Of a stretch of DNA of 64,000 nucleotides, positions 49,832-62,789 are shown piece by piece. This DNA comes from Balanoglossus misakiensis (lineage: Eukaryota; Hemichordata). The stretch covers positions 7,688,001 to 7,752,000 of the forward strand of contig CM082589.2 of NCBI GenBank assembly GCA_040954595.2, in the 5' to 3' direction. A program made the translations under genes and the position numbers. Under the pieces are notes generated by a model that was not told the origin of the DNA, did no database searches, and worked only from the letters and a program-made list of their open reading frames with translations. Within the stretch, counting starts at the first letter, position 1. Each line of letters begins with the position of its first letter.

Positions 49832-52800
49832 ATGGCGGCTCATGTGTGTCTTGACCTTTCTGGCGAGGTGGAAACTACACCTGACAAGGTTAACTACGCC
49901 AGGATCAGTCGTCTGCTGATCGATGTGGGCACCAAGGTGTTGAGAAGTAGGTTCGACGCTATTCATCCGCCAAGTGCATTACCAGGGGTCTTAAACGCAA
50001 ACAGAAAGACCTTACACGACTTGACGTTAAAACCAAAGGTCATAAACAGCGATGTGTGGAAAAGACTTTACCCAACACCACAAACAACAGCCACAACGTC
50101 AGCATCTTTTGACATCAGTCTACTCATGATTCTATTTCGCAACATTTGTGGCCTTAAACCTCCAAAGTCTAACGTATGGAATACTCCCAAACCTAAAAAT
50201 CATAGCCTGGAAGCTGATCTTGGCAGGATACGAAGGTTTCGCAACAGACTTCAGCACGGTCACAATGTGTCTATTACGCACGGTGATTTTCAAACCTTCT
50301 GGGATGACATCACTGTTGTTCTGGTGCGCCTTGGCGCCAAACAGGACGATATCGACAGGTTAAAGACCACGAGTATGGACCCATCTGAGACAGAGAAATG
50401 CGAGCAAATTCTGAAGCAATGGGAAGATTCAGACACTGAGATGAAAGCCTGGATGGCTCGCATGGAAGACAAACAAGATGAACACACTGTTAAACTCAAT
50501 GAGATTTCAAACCAGATCAGAGACGGTAAAGAAGAACAAACTGGGAAACTAGACAAGGTCCTGCAACAAGGAAATAAGGTGGAGGAAACCTTAAAGAAGT
50601 TCTGTGATTCAGGATCCAACACTAAATCATGTGATAGTACAGAGCCAGGATCTAGTACACATGCAGGTAAAAAAAAATTACCCACAATCGATAGCGCATT
50701 TTTTTATCGACGTTTCCCCTTCAAAATGCCAAAGTCGGGTCCTTTTCTATCTTTATAATTAATATTCATACCGTATTCCATAGATAGAAGAAACGTCAAC
50801 TGACTGTATGTTATTCAATATCATTCTGACTTTAAATGATACATTATTCAATATTGAAAGTATAATCATAAATATGCAATTTAGGCCTACAAAACAGTTT
50901 GGCCAAATTTCACATTTGCAGACGAGTTATATTACATTCAAGTGATTAAGTGAAAACCATGGCCGAACATAGAGAAAATGTCGACAAGTCTAATATGACA
51001 GAGAAGTTATCATCAACGTTAACTTGATATTTCATATTTCAGATAGGCCTTCTGGACGTCAGAGGTTGGAACAGTGTCTGAAAGAAATCTACAAAAGACG
51101 TTTTGCCAAATTTCAACCCCTGCCTTGGAACGACCAGTTCTTTCTTTATATGCGTGATGTGTATACACGGTTAGAAGTGGCAGAAGTTGATGAAAGGGGG
51201 AAGATGAAGTTGCAAAGTGAAAACCATGCTGGGGATAATGTGACATTTAAAGACGAAAGAAAAATGTTTGCATTATCTGGAAGTGGACTGAAACCACTGC
51301 GAATAAGAGTTGAAGGAGCACCAGGTATAGGGAAATCAATCTTTTGTAGGAAAATGGCTTATAGCTGGGCTTGTGGAAACTTAGACCAATTTAAGTTGGT
51401 ACTCCTATTAGAAGCCAGACATATTAATAAGTCCTCTATTGCAGAGGTCATATTTGATCAGCTACTTCCAGATGATGCAAACATTACTGAAGGTGAGTTA
51501 CTTGAGATACTGCATGATAATGAGGAATCCATTTTGTTTCTTTGTGATGGGTTAGATGAGACGGATGTCAGTATAAAGAAGGATTCACATATGAGTAGAA
51601 TTATTGCAAAGAAATCACTGTCCAGGAGTACAGTTGTTATCACTACAAGACCCCATGAATGTGATACAGAGCTCAAAGATTGTGATTCACATTACAAGAT
51701 TCAGGGCTTCACGTCAAATGATTGCAAAGAATATATGTTAAAGTACTTCAAACAGAACACTGAGAGTGTAAAGAAATTAATATCGGTTCTGGTGTTCGAT
51801 CTGCGTGTATCGTTTGACTTTGATCACGGCAAGACAGACAGTGTTCTTTCCAATCCACTATTCATGTCACTCGTGTGTATTCTCTGGGAAGATTACCATG
51901 ATGGGGAGCCCTTTCCCACCAGACAGACAGAATTGTATTCGGAAATTGTACAGTGCATTTTGAAGAGGTATTGTCTTATTAATAAGCAGGGCATCAGCCT
52001 CGACGACGATGGAAAAGTACCCATTGATATAATAGACGAAATGAATACATTGTCCGAAATTGCATACAAGTACTTAAATAGCAATGATGTCTTGATCAAG
52101 GAATCTGATGTAGAACCTCGATGGCTCCTATCATTAGGGTTCCTCGTTTGTGATCGTGGGGTTTCAAGAACAAAGCCAAGAAAGGTTTGTTTCTTCTCCC
52201 ATAAAACCTGGCTCGAGTATTTTGCCGCCTTACATATTGCAAAGCGTTTGGGTGAGGGTGACTCATTTGATGAATTCCAGTATCTGTTTGAGAACATCAA
52301 TCACTTTTACCAGGTTGTGTTGTTCCTTACTGGTAAACTGAAAAAAAAGGCTGGATGTCTCTTCAGTGCCATGGTACCAGTTGTTGACAAATCATTATAT
52401 GATGTCGAAGATGTAAATGATCGAAAGAAAGTAGTGCAGGTAACCAGATTAATCAGAATGTTGGATGAAAGCATTGATTATAAAGACTTTTTCAACAGTG
52501 TTTCTCCAATTGTCCAAAAAGTATCCCATTACACTTTCTTCACCTCTGGTCTAAGAGATATTTACGAGCCATTCGATCTGTTGGTTCCATATGTTGTCAA
52601 CTTTATGACGAAACCGAATGATATTTGCTGTAATATATCCAGTTACAAAATGTACACTATGATCATTGAGTTGTTGGAATATCATCAGAGCACAAAAGCA
52701 AAGCCACAGTATGACAAACTCCTTCAGTTGAATGTCAGTCAATTAGATGAGTCGCAGCTATCACGCCTGGCTCACGTGCTTGAGCACAATCACATTTCCC

Positions 52801-53195
52801 TCAAGTGGCTCATTTTGATGGCAGGTGATGAAACCAGTGCAGAAACTCTTAGAATTCTCGCAAAGGTTTTCAGGAAAACTCAGGCAGTCAAAAATGTTGC
52901 CATACGTGCAGTTGTTGCCGGAAAGGAGGATGAGTTCGCTGATTTGTTTGAGAATGTAGTGAAAAATAAGAATGTAAATTGCTTATCACTCCTCGTAATT
53001 GGACCATCCAGCACTGAGGTAATCCCTTTTGAAGCGTTGAGAAGTGGTGACCTCAATGACCTCTGCATCACCGTGGTTCAAGGGGAGAACTTGGCCAACC
53101 TGGCAGACTTCCTTCAAAAATGCCAGGGAAATACTAACGTTTCGTGTTGCATTTATCACAAAGAGGCCCTTACAGGAGAAAGGGGCTCCACATAA
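49832..53195 (+). CDS. HEPN (DZIP3-type)-coiled coil-NACHT protein, copy 2
   Basis: Two exons, 49832-50666 and 51043-53195 (376-bp intron, phase 1); 995 aa. Same domain order as copy 1: HEPN with RNRLQH, coiled coil, NACHT with GAPGIGKS and LFLCDGLDETD, then LRR-like sequence. The clearest changes in the HEPN part are a short insertion after MAAH, the segment around TLHDLTLKPKV, and a single Ala-to-Val change after the RNRLQHGHN motif. The NACHT part is almost identical, apart from a three-residue loss before the first strand (SGSGLKPLR against SETEGGLKPLR). The frame stops at the same place as in copy 1. Preserved catalytic motifs in both copies suggest both are constrained. Confidence 0.88.
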
Positions 53196-53827
53196 TTTCG
53201 AAATTGAGTCCAAGTTTGAAAGCGCTGAGAATGCAAAGTGATTATGTCACATTGTGCAAAAACTTCTCTGACGACAGTCTAAATTTATTGAAGAACAACA
53301 CAACGTTGGAAGAGTTAGATTTCCTGATAGGCACTGGAAGTGTACCAGTTATGTGCGAACTAATCAGAACAAACAGGAGATTAACATCACTCGTATGTAC
53401 TATACCAATAAGTTCTTGCAGGACCTGTGAGGATTTAGCATCAGAGCTAGAAGCCATACCCGATGCACTCTGCTCAAATTCTACGTTAGAAAGTTTCACT
53501 CTCAGTATATATGATGATGTCAGTTCAATACGAAAACCAATACCAACCCAAATACAAAATGAAGATGTTTTTGTCAACAATCATGGGTACATTTTGGCTT
53601 ATCTGATGTTACCGGTGTTTATACATATGAAGGCTGGCAAGACCGGTTTGAAAAGAATCTCATATAGGTTTCTGGCAGAGTACAGCGATAAGATATTGTA
53701 TTCCTTCTTGGATTCTTTTTTCAAAGATGATATGAAATCGTATTCAACATACACTTGCAAGAAACTATGTGTACAGTTCACTCGGTGGCATGGTTATGTT
53801 CATGAGCTCATCATCAATAGACCTTGA
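53175..53827 (+). CDS. Frame-shifted LRR-like C-terminal part of HEPN-NACHT copy 2
   Basis: Counterpart of 40893-41584, shifted at the same run (GAAAGGGGC here against GAAGGGGGC, the same length). It stays open to TGA with the same last 60 residues. Compared with copy 1 it is shorter by 39 bases, a multiple of three, with one gap near SDYVTLC and another around NNHGYILAYL. Indels that keep the frame argue that this part is still translated in some way. Confidence 0.6.
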
Positions 53828-55586
53828 GGGAAATCATGTCCTATAGGTGAAAGAAGAGGGTATAAGAGAACCTTGTGTCTGTTTCTGTGGTATTTCTGTG
53901 GATATCTTTAAGTCCACCTGTCGTCCGAGTCAGTGGATGAAATTTTGACCACTAAGGAGTTGTATGTGTGTATTGATGGTCTTGTTGGTGGCAGTGGAAT
54001 TCATATTGCTGCTTCCTCTCGCCTTGTGCTCTTTTGTCACAATATCAGGTGATTATACCATAGCTTTATATAAACCCAATTGAGTTTTGTTGTCAAGAAT
54101 GATTTTGAAGCTATTGCAAATGGTACTAGAAACATGTTCATCAGATACAAAGTTCTTTCGTCGAATTAAAGAATAATAGTCGGCAATTTAGTCTGAAGGC
54201 AGTATTTTCTTGAAACTTGGTGTTCGATTTTGGAGTACTGATTACAAACAATGGGCGTTATCTGTACACAAAGGACAGTAATTTCTTAGCTGCAAAGTAT
54301 TGTCATTGTAATCGTTTGGGGGTCACACACACCATTAAGACTGTTCTGAAGTGTCACGTTAACACCTCTCCGTAACCCCTTGTCTATGGGGCGAGCGTCA
54401 GTGCTATAAATAAACTTCGTGTGTTTGGACACAATACGACTCAAAGGATTAATGCTCTGTGTTTACCATAGGCAAATAGTGTTTGAAATGTTGTGTGTGT
54501 GTGATCCTGGTATTAGAAACCTAGTATGTAATCGTATGTACTAGATGTACAATTTTCATGTGATAATATTTGAACAAACATTTCACTGATATGTACTTGT
54601 GTCTTAATTTAAACTTCGAAACAGTTCTTTTGAAAGGCTATTCTGTTCTATAACACAATTACAAATCACAAGTTTTTAAGTGCATGAGCATTTTCATGTA
54701 AAATAAGTTGCCTGCACCCTTCATACTAGATGTAGCATAAACTGGGCTCAGTTATTTTGGAGGGAAAGTTACAAAAAATCATGACGTACGACTTAGATGG
54801 TAGACATCAAAGTGTGAAGAAAACTGTTCTTATTTCTGCTCATTTACCTTGGATGTGATGAAACACATCTTCTAAACCTTTTCATCACCTCAAGGTGTCT
54901 TTAGTTTGCTACAGAAGTTAAATGTTTTAGTGCCAATTTGTCACGTCAAATTTCATCATTTGTGAAATGGTAATAACAAGTTGAATTGCTTTCTTATCGG
55001 TATCGTTTATTTTCAACACAGTGTGCGACAAACAATGCTACTGGTTACATGAATGCATGACACTACACTGGACAACGACATTTTTTACCCTGCTAACTTT
55101 TGGAGTATCTGTAGGCCGCTATTGTCGTACATTCCGTGTGTCTGGTTGGTGAACAAAGTGTATTATTACCTAAGCCGTAGGTCTACATGATAAATAAATT
55201 TTTACAAAAAACTGTGCGAAATCCTATTGTGGTTTGATTTCAAAGTAGATGTATTAATATTCACACTATATGCATAATTTGTAGAAATTATTCAACCATT
55301 TTTTTTTTTCAAAACTCGGATAAAACAATTTGGATGTGGTGGATTTAGGCTTCGGGTTCACCGAGAAGATTCACCAACCTCCTTAAGCCCCAACTCGTCC
55401 GATGAAACATGAATATTACATTATCGTCCATGCGTACATCTGCCGTGGTGAAGTTCTGCTTTTAAAAATCCGGTGAAACATCAATTTGTTCATTATAACT
55501 TCGTGTCGCCAAATGTACCAAATCTGAGAACCAAAATGTTCATGTTCACACTGAGATAGTAATATCCATTATGTGCCCAACTACCT
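53828..55586. other. 3' flank of HEPN-NACHT copy 2, no further gene seen
   Basis: It matches 41585-43383, with the candidate AATAAA at 54409-54414 and the dispersed repeat at about 54890-55200. Confidence 0.5.
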
Positions 55587-56349
55587 TTTATTCAGCAGAA
55601 GTGAAATTAAAGCAAAAAGTTCCATAACAATGCAGAGAAAAGAAAAAGTACATTGCACTTCACTGAACTATGAACTGTGGTATGGTATCCAGGATATTGC
55701 AAAATGCTCTGTCAGGTATCACCAGTAGACCTATGAAGAACATAGAAGAAAACAGAAGATAGATATGTATATGATTATCAAGACACTGGATCATAATACA
55801 GGCCTTCAAATAAACTGCCGCACTTCAAGACATACTGGTATGCACCTTACATGCCTACCAGGGAATTGTAAATTGGGAACTGTATTACTGAAAACATAAC
55901 GAGGATAATATGGAAATTCCTGGGTATTTCATCATTGATCTGTGTGCAATACCACACCTCTCTATTAAATACTTAGGGGTATGAATAATCTACATATCTA
56001 CCCCGTGCCTGTAAGTCTATGTAGGCCTAACACACTCAAAAGTGCAACAAATTCGAGTTTTAAAAACAAATTCTAAAGACATTGCACAGGAAGGTTTCAT
56101 GATATCAGGTGAGAGATTTTTTTTTCATTCTTGATCTTCGCAGCATTTTATCACTTTGGCAGGAATCTATAGCTGTAATTACTGTAGCGGGTGCATGCTG
56201 CTGGGTTAACAGGTGTTCACAACATCAGTCAACCCAGCAGAACCCTCGACAATCATTGCAGCTAGAAGCTGGCCACCATAGACGCGCACACACATACATG
56301 CGCGCACATACACAGCAAATACATATTCTATGCAACAAAACGTAGACAT

Positions 56350-56550
56350 GATAATTTGAACAATATACATCATGTATAGTTTATTATGTCACTGTCTTTC
56401 CATTTCCAGAATTGTGACAGCGCATCTATTTTTTTTTTTTTTTTTTTTTTTTTATACCGTACTAGCGTCAAATACCTGTAATATTTGGATTTTTTGTACA
56501 GTTTGGCCGGTGGCCATTGGTACTGAATAAATTATTATTATTTATACACA
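56350..56550 (+). mobile_element. Probable LINE 3' fragment in the 3' flank of peptide copy 2
   Basis: About 200 bases are present here and absent from copy 1 (compare 43818-43875). They contain a run of about 25 T and end TGGCCATTGGTACTGAATAA then ATT repeats, resembling the 3' end of CR1/L2-type LINEs. The family assignment is from pattern memory and is weak; the insertion itself is seen directly. Confidence 0.45.
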
Positions 56551-56591
56551 GAGATACATACATGATTCCAAGTCAATGGGTTCATTTCTCT

Positions 56592-57637
56592 TTAACACAG
56601 AAAGGAAAGTGAACGTTCCACATTGTCCATGAAACCAGCGTAGCGTTCACAGTCTACCTGTTTGTGACAATTTACTAGAGTCTGTGGAACAAAAGACAGC
56701 AAAAGCAAAAAAAATTAGGTCCACAGAATGATCATATGTTATACATATAACAGGTGCGTGAACAACAAATGACAGCTGTAACCTATATTATCTCGTGAGA
56801 ACCAGGCTTTCTCGCGAGTAACAGGCTTTAGAGCATAAAGAAAATCACTTGTACTCGGAGAATTTCAAAAATAAACTCGTAGACTGCATACGTTGACAAA
56901 CATCAGTGAATTAGCTTTTTGGACAAGCATCTCATGTGAAAAAAAGAATTCGCTTGTGCAGTATTTTTTTCGAGGCGCGTCCACCTGCAGATGACACACA
57001 CCAGCGTGTCACCATAGTAACCACACGGACAGGTTTTATTTAACACGATATATTTAGCAACATTGTTCGTCCCCATCTTATTGCGTAAAGACAGTACTCG
57101 TGTTCTCTAGGGCCTTTAACGATTTAACATGCGAGTTGAATTCATTACATTGAAATACACCATTTGGGTAGCTGGTGGTTTTGAACAGAGAGTTTTAAGA
57201 TCCCTGATCGTCAACGTCAATGCTTGAAATTATTATTCAAATCAGAGTCCCATATTGAAATTAATGTATACTTTCATTTTAGCGTTACGCCTAGCAGGAT
57301 AAACATGATACATGTTCCATGTCATTATTCAAATCATAACCGAACTAATATCAACTTACGGTCATAACTGAGCAGTTGTCAAATCCGTCGCTATTTGCCT
57401 GAATACAAGAGCTCAAGTTGTCGAAGTCATCCCCTTCACACTGCGAACAAAAAGTAACATGGAGAATAATTAAGCTGGACGGCCTGACGTGAGGGTGTGT
57501 TTAATATATCTGGTATTTTTCATTATTACATCCAGTGACTGCATGTATGGCATACTATACGAGCAAACACTTACAATACGATAGGCTTCGGTAGCAATGG
57601 CTGTACAAGCCAACAGCATTATGATTAAAATCTTCAT
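56592..57637 (-). CDS. Small secreted six-cysteine peptide, copy 2
   Basis: Coding exons on the - strand: 57575-57637, 57360-57440 and 56592-56681, with the same lengths, phases and splice sites as copy 1; 77 aa. The signal peptide (MKILIIMLLACTAIATEA) is nearly unchanged and all six mature Cys sit at the same residues (22, 33, 44, 53, 59, 77). Yet exon 2 keeps only 12 of 27 residues and exon 3 only 16 of 29. The conserved core is the CHKQV-x-CERY segment of exon 3; residues 68-76 are almost all changed. The adjacent introns remain similar. Such a pattern (structure kept, surface changed) fits diversifying selection. Function unknown. Confidence 0.85.
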
Positions 57638-58186
57638 AGCCTATTTAAACGAGAAGGGAACATATTCAACGGTGATGATTGTAACAGAGAATTCACGAGT
57701 GAAGGCCCTCCGAAAATAATTTGCACATACGTTTAATTGTCCGGGCCACCCGCCTTTCCTATTACGTTGGCTATCGTTAACAAATTTACGAATTTCGTTA
57801 TCAATCTGGTATTTAAAACTAAATTTGCATAGGTGACAGTATACCTTTAACCAAAACCGAACAGATAAGCTTTGGAAACTTGCCAGCATAGCATAGTGTC
57901 TGTAAACTTTGAACAAGCTCTTGTGCCATGCCACGTTAAGCATGCTATATGTTGTCATAAAATCCCACGATATTCAACGTCCTGTGAATACATGTAGTCT
58001 TATGAATAGACCCCCCCCCCCCTTCCCCCAATCTCAGAATACTCTGTTCTCTGTGGCTAGCTAAATGGTATCAGTCAAGTGTCGGACGCAATAAAGAAGA
58101 GCTTTAAAATAAAATATGAAATTGATCAAAAGGAAACTTATTCTGAGAGTAAATGTGAAAAGTAACAGAAACTCAGGCAAACTTAC

Positions 58187-58287
58187 TGGTGTTGAAAAGT
58201 AATCTTCTATAGTCGCAATTTTCCGTCAATCTTGAGTGAAGCCTATAGGTCTCAGAACTATATTGCAACAGTAGTTTGCTTTATATA
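58187..58287 (-). promoter_or_regulatory. TATA box and 5' UTR exon of secreted peptide copy 2
   Basis: TATATAAA at 58280-58287 and donor GTAAGT at 58181-58186 on the - strand, matching copy 1. The intron to the ATG exon is shorter here (about 0.54 kb). Confidence 0.58.
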
Positions 58288-61200
58288 AGGTACACAGTGC
58301 ATATTTTAAGAAATGTATTAATACATGTCGTCGATGATTGATGGAATTTGGCAACAAAAATATACTTTATTCAAATTACTCCGGAAGTAGAGGAAGAAAT
58401 GAGAAGCGTTGGTGACTAACCTGTAATGTCACGTGATCACTATGTCTAAAATTAGACTGCTGCAATATGTTTTTTGACCAACTCATGAGTTCTTTTTCTC
58501 ATCAAAAATAACTTAGAACTTTTATAGAGTCCATCAAATACTGGGAAGAAATAAATCAATATAGGATGCATTGCCGTCCGAACAATGAAAGAATATACAG
58601 AAACTAGTTTCACGAGTAATGCGCGGTGTATTCTGCCGCAGTATTTTCACGAGCGCAGAATTAAACAACACTTACAGGCGTCTTGATAATCATTGAGCAC
58701 TGTAGCGTAAGAGTAAATAAAAATTGTGCAAAGATTCACCATCAGGATATCTAATATTCAGGTTTTAGGTGATGTGGTTTATAGGTTTTACCTATGATAC
58801 TCACCACAAACGGTCGGTTCGAATTGTATAAGAGTTGTATGCGTACAATACCTGCATGTGGCCGCATTGCAATGTTTGTTTTCAACAGAATATTAGATCC
58901 AGATATTGTAATTTACTACTGTCCCACGCGGAACTGACAACTGGGTGCCTTGGATATTCTATTTAGAAATGAAATTTAAATATTGACCCGTTTACTACAT
59001 AGTAAACTGAAAAATGGGTGTAGACGTTATAAATTTACTCGACTAAAATAAAAAAGGAACCATCAATTCTGGTAGCATATAGGCCTATGTGCGCCCAGGT
59101 ACATGTACCTAATGTGTTATACCAGGTTATCATATCTGTTCAACAGTTCTTTTCTCATTTTTTTCTTATTTTAGTTCACGAAAAGTTTGAAGGGATACAG
59201 TGTCTATAGTATATATTTGAGAAATGTCGTTTGGTTTGTAAATACGGGTTCCAGCTTGAACTACGCGCGCACCAGCCTGGTTCCACATGTTGTTGTTGAC
59301 CGGGGTTGATCAGATTGTTTCTTCTATAATTGCAAAATACACTGTTCTCTTCCAGATAACCCAACCAAGCATAGGACCATCATTAAGCCGAACAATCGAC
59401 AACAGAATTTAAGTAGTACAGCTTGTCTCATGCAGGTCTGTGCGTCTGCATGGGTCCACATCTTTCCTTTTAAAGCATCTAGAGCTTCCACTTTTTGCAT
59501 TATTCTCATGATTTTATTTTCCAACCTAAAATTGGTCCATCTAAATAAGCTTGCTGATAGGTATACATGAACACCTTATCGATGCCCGACAGTGACTGCG
59601 TGTTGCAATTCGAACACGCTATGTACTAAAACCGTGCCACACCGATTTAATCAGCCTCAATTCAAACAGTACGCAGCTATCGTGGTATGCGTCGCCAAGA
59701 GATAATTAGGAATACATTTGAAGTATTTTACTGTGGAAAGAATATGTGAAATTTGACAGCTATAGGGGCTTTAAACGTGGTTCAAGACAGCTTTTTAACC
59801 TTTGAGCGCGTCTGCCGCACACACCCACATTTCACAACCGAAAAACGCAAACGTACAAAATGCCTCCATAGAAATGTTTCAACAAGCCTCTTAAATGCTA
59901 TTTAAAATGATATTTGATATTTGAATAATGGCCCGATACTGTAAACTGGGTGCCTTTGTAACTCCAGATAGATTGAAAACTGAAAGGTGACCCGTTTTAA
60001 CTGATATATGGGTGTGAATGCAATAAATTTACAGTGCGAGACTAAAATGGCATTATTTCTAGTAGTATGTGGTGTGTGCGTAATATAATTGGAAACACTG
60101 TGCCATGCAAAATGAACACCCATGTAACTTCACAGTTGTTCAAATTTTTATAACAAGACCCGCATTGAGAGCATATCCATGGAAACTCATACAAGATGTG
60201 AGTGTTAATCGCTCACCGAGAGGCAAATGCTAACATATACGACAGTTCAACGCAACCAAAAAGTCAGGTAACCTAATTTCATTTTAATTATATTACATTT
60301 TGAAGCAATCAACACATGTATGCAATGACAATAAGTTGTATCCATAAAATCAACATACGCATTTATTGTACAGACAATATGTTTCCCCTCTGTCAGTTTT
60401 ACTGTACACGGTTTATACAATCTTTGTTATAGGCCCATCCTTTATGTGAAAAGATGGCTACAGAAGTTAAATGTTTTAGTGCTAATTTGTCAAGTCAAAT
60501 TTCATCAGTTGTAAAATGGTAATAACAAATTGAATTGCCTTTCTTATCGGTATCGTTTATTTTCAACACAATGTGCGACAAATAATGCTACTGGTTACAT
60601 GAATGCATGACACTACACTTGACAACGACATTTTTACGCTGCTATTAAACTTTTGGAGCATCTTTAGGCCGTTAGGGACTGTCCAGAATTTACTTCTAGG
60701 GGGGCTGGAGGATTTTCAGGGGGGGCACCCATTTTCCCCAAGAAAAATTAGGGGCGGTCAGACATAAAAATCACAATCCTTTAGGGGGGGCCATGTAAAA
60801 AAAACCCTCACATACTCAATATTTGCCCAGAAGTACTGATTTATAAGAAACAAACCAGCATGGCTACCTGGATGACAGATGAACACCACAAGCGTATTAT
60901 TAAATCACCATAAGCTGGAATTTCAGGTAATTTTTACGGTGGTGTATTTCGTATATGTACTACAGTTTCTTGTTCTACTCTGTGAAGCATAATAAAATGC
61001 CCAGTATTTGGCCTGCCAGCATAGACCATATATGTACAGTGAACAGTCAGTGTTGTTACTGTTGACGAGCTCAATTTAAGTCCAGACTAGAATTCGTTAA
61101 TTTTCTCATCAATCATTCATATATGTTTATAAAAAAGTTAATTTGCTTTTGGGTTCATTAAAATGCAGCTTTGAGCTCTGTATTTTATAAAATTTTCTTA
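58288..61200. other. Right flank of duplication II and unique sequence, no gene seen
   Basis: Matches 46280-48480 up to about 60530, then the dispersed repeat to 60670. A G-rich stretch near 60700-60795 resembles one arm of a foldback element, but I found no partner arm. From 60800 to 61200 I see nothing supportable. Confidence 0.5.
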
Positions 61201-61514
61201 CGTGGGAGGGGGACATCCCTCCCAAACCCACTCCCTTCACTTCTCGGTTTACAATATCTGCCAACACAGAATACAAATACTTAAAAAATATAAACAATGT
61301 TCAGTTTTAATATCCACTGATGAGGAAAAACATCAGTTTCAAATTCTATATATATGGAGCGAATTGTACCCAAATCGAGTGTATACCCGACTGAGGCGGG
61401 GGTTATTGCTATTCTATTATATCAACAATTGTTTTTGTGGCATATCAGTGTCATTTTCTTACCGAAACGGCGTCAGAAAGAGAAATTTCGATCGTGAACC
61501 AACATGGCGACGAT

Positions 61515-62198
61515 GAATGTAAACACGAGCGGCCGGGATCGAGCATTAAACATGTAGTCTAGAATCTATCCGTTCGTAGTCGCATTCACCCTACTACCGT
61601 CTAGCAACGCAGAACCACAATCTAGTAAGGCCATAAAAATGGTAATTTGAATGTGAATAGTCTCCAACTGAGCAGTCTGACGTCAGAGAAGTCAATCACT
61701 TACGTTGACCGACTACTGATTGGCCGTTGATGGCATGGGTGTTTCTCATTATTATTCATATATGCCCAATTATGGCACATGTTGTGGCTGCATTGACAAT
61801 CGCGGGAAATTCGCATGTAGCTCCGCCCCGAATGATACATAATCATGATCACGTGGTGACGCTTGACGTCAGATTGCTCATTTGGAGACTATTCACATTC
61901 AAATTACCATTTTTATGGCCTTACTAGATTTTGGTTCTGCGTTGCTAGACGGTAGTAGGGTGAATGCGACTACGAACGGATAGATTCTAGACTATTAAAC
62001 ATGAAGAAGAAGACAAAAAGTGACAAGACGGGCATCGCGTGTGGCAATGTGACAAATATTTCCACAGAGCAGTTCCAAAATAAAACGTTCGTTAATTCAA
62101 CTGTATTTTTATTTTATTTATTTGGTTTAAATACAAGCGACTGTGGCACATTATGCTGCCGCATGCTGGTTCAGGGGCCCGTTTTAGCAGTGCTATAA
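61515..62198 (+). pseudogene. Possible first-exon reading frame split by the 440-bp MITE
   Basis: An ATG in good context (AACATGGCG, near 61503) opens a frame that enters the MITE through its left flank. The right flank is in phase with it if one target repeat and the element are removed, and the frame then runs to 62198 without a stop. The part after the MITE is Lys-rich and then becomes Phe/Leu-rich and unconvincing. No domain is recognised, so this may be chance or the 5' end of a disrupted gene. Confidence 0.25.
61555..61994. mobile_element. Foldback MITE, 440 bp, TAGTCTAG ends
   Basis: Arms of about 115 bases (61555-61670 and 61880-61994) begin TAGTCTAGAATCTATCCG and end in its complement. 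The 9-base direct repeat TTAAACATG flanks it (61546-61554 and 61995-62003). There is no transposase. The frame at 61727-61927 lies inside it and is an artefact. Confidence 0.87.
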
Positions 62199-62203
62199 TG
62201 AGT

Positions 62204-62777
62204 ATTTTAGCATCGCTGGATTGAGCTCTCGTCCAATCATAATTATGGCAATTTGCGAAAATTACGGACCGAAAACCTAAACGGCCGCGGGTCGAAACAT
62301 CCAGTCATGGGTGGAAGAATTTCGGGCAAATTTCCCAGCAAATGTCAATAAGAAACCCAGCCACACTAAGTTTTTAAAAAAATGGTGTAAGAAGGAAAAT
62401 GCACAACAAGTTACTTTCTGGAACACAATTTTCATTTTCATGGCGCCCTTTGGATCATCATTATGCATATTCCAAAACGTAGGTGGCCATCATTTTTTTT
62501 GTGATCGTTGTGCATGATCTAATAGATCTATTTATAAAGCGTTTTTGACGTCTCGTCGGCAATCATCTCCTTCACGTCGTTTGTTTCACTATACCCTGCA
62601 TGTCACATCACCATTATTGTTTTCTTCTCTTTTTTTGAAACCGCCGGGTTACGAGAATAGCTGTAATCCTGGTACTAAGGGTTTGATAAGAAGGGCAAAG
62701 GTCGTCTTAATGCCCTCACACAACGAAAAGGTACATATGTCGGGTCAACCCAAGTCAAGTCAACTCGTGTTCTTTGT
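62204..62777. other. Upstream region of the sulfotransferase gene, no gene confirmed
   Basis: A Lys-rich frame at about 62311-62420 (WCKKENAQQ) could be a decayed exon, but it has no matching splice sites that I can support. The rest is the likely promoter and 5' UTR of the sulfotransferase gene. Confidence 0.4.
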
Positions 62778-62789
62778 ATGTCTGCAAAC

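Larger units (their letters stand above)
48499..60670. repeat. Segmental tandem duplication II, copy 2
   Basis: Second unit, at an offset of about 12276 at the start and about 12264 at the HEPN start codon. It matches copy 1 to about 60530 and then continues into the fuller dispersed repeat to about 60670. It has a copy-specific insertion near 56350-56550. Confidence 0.92.
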
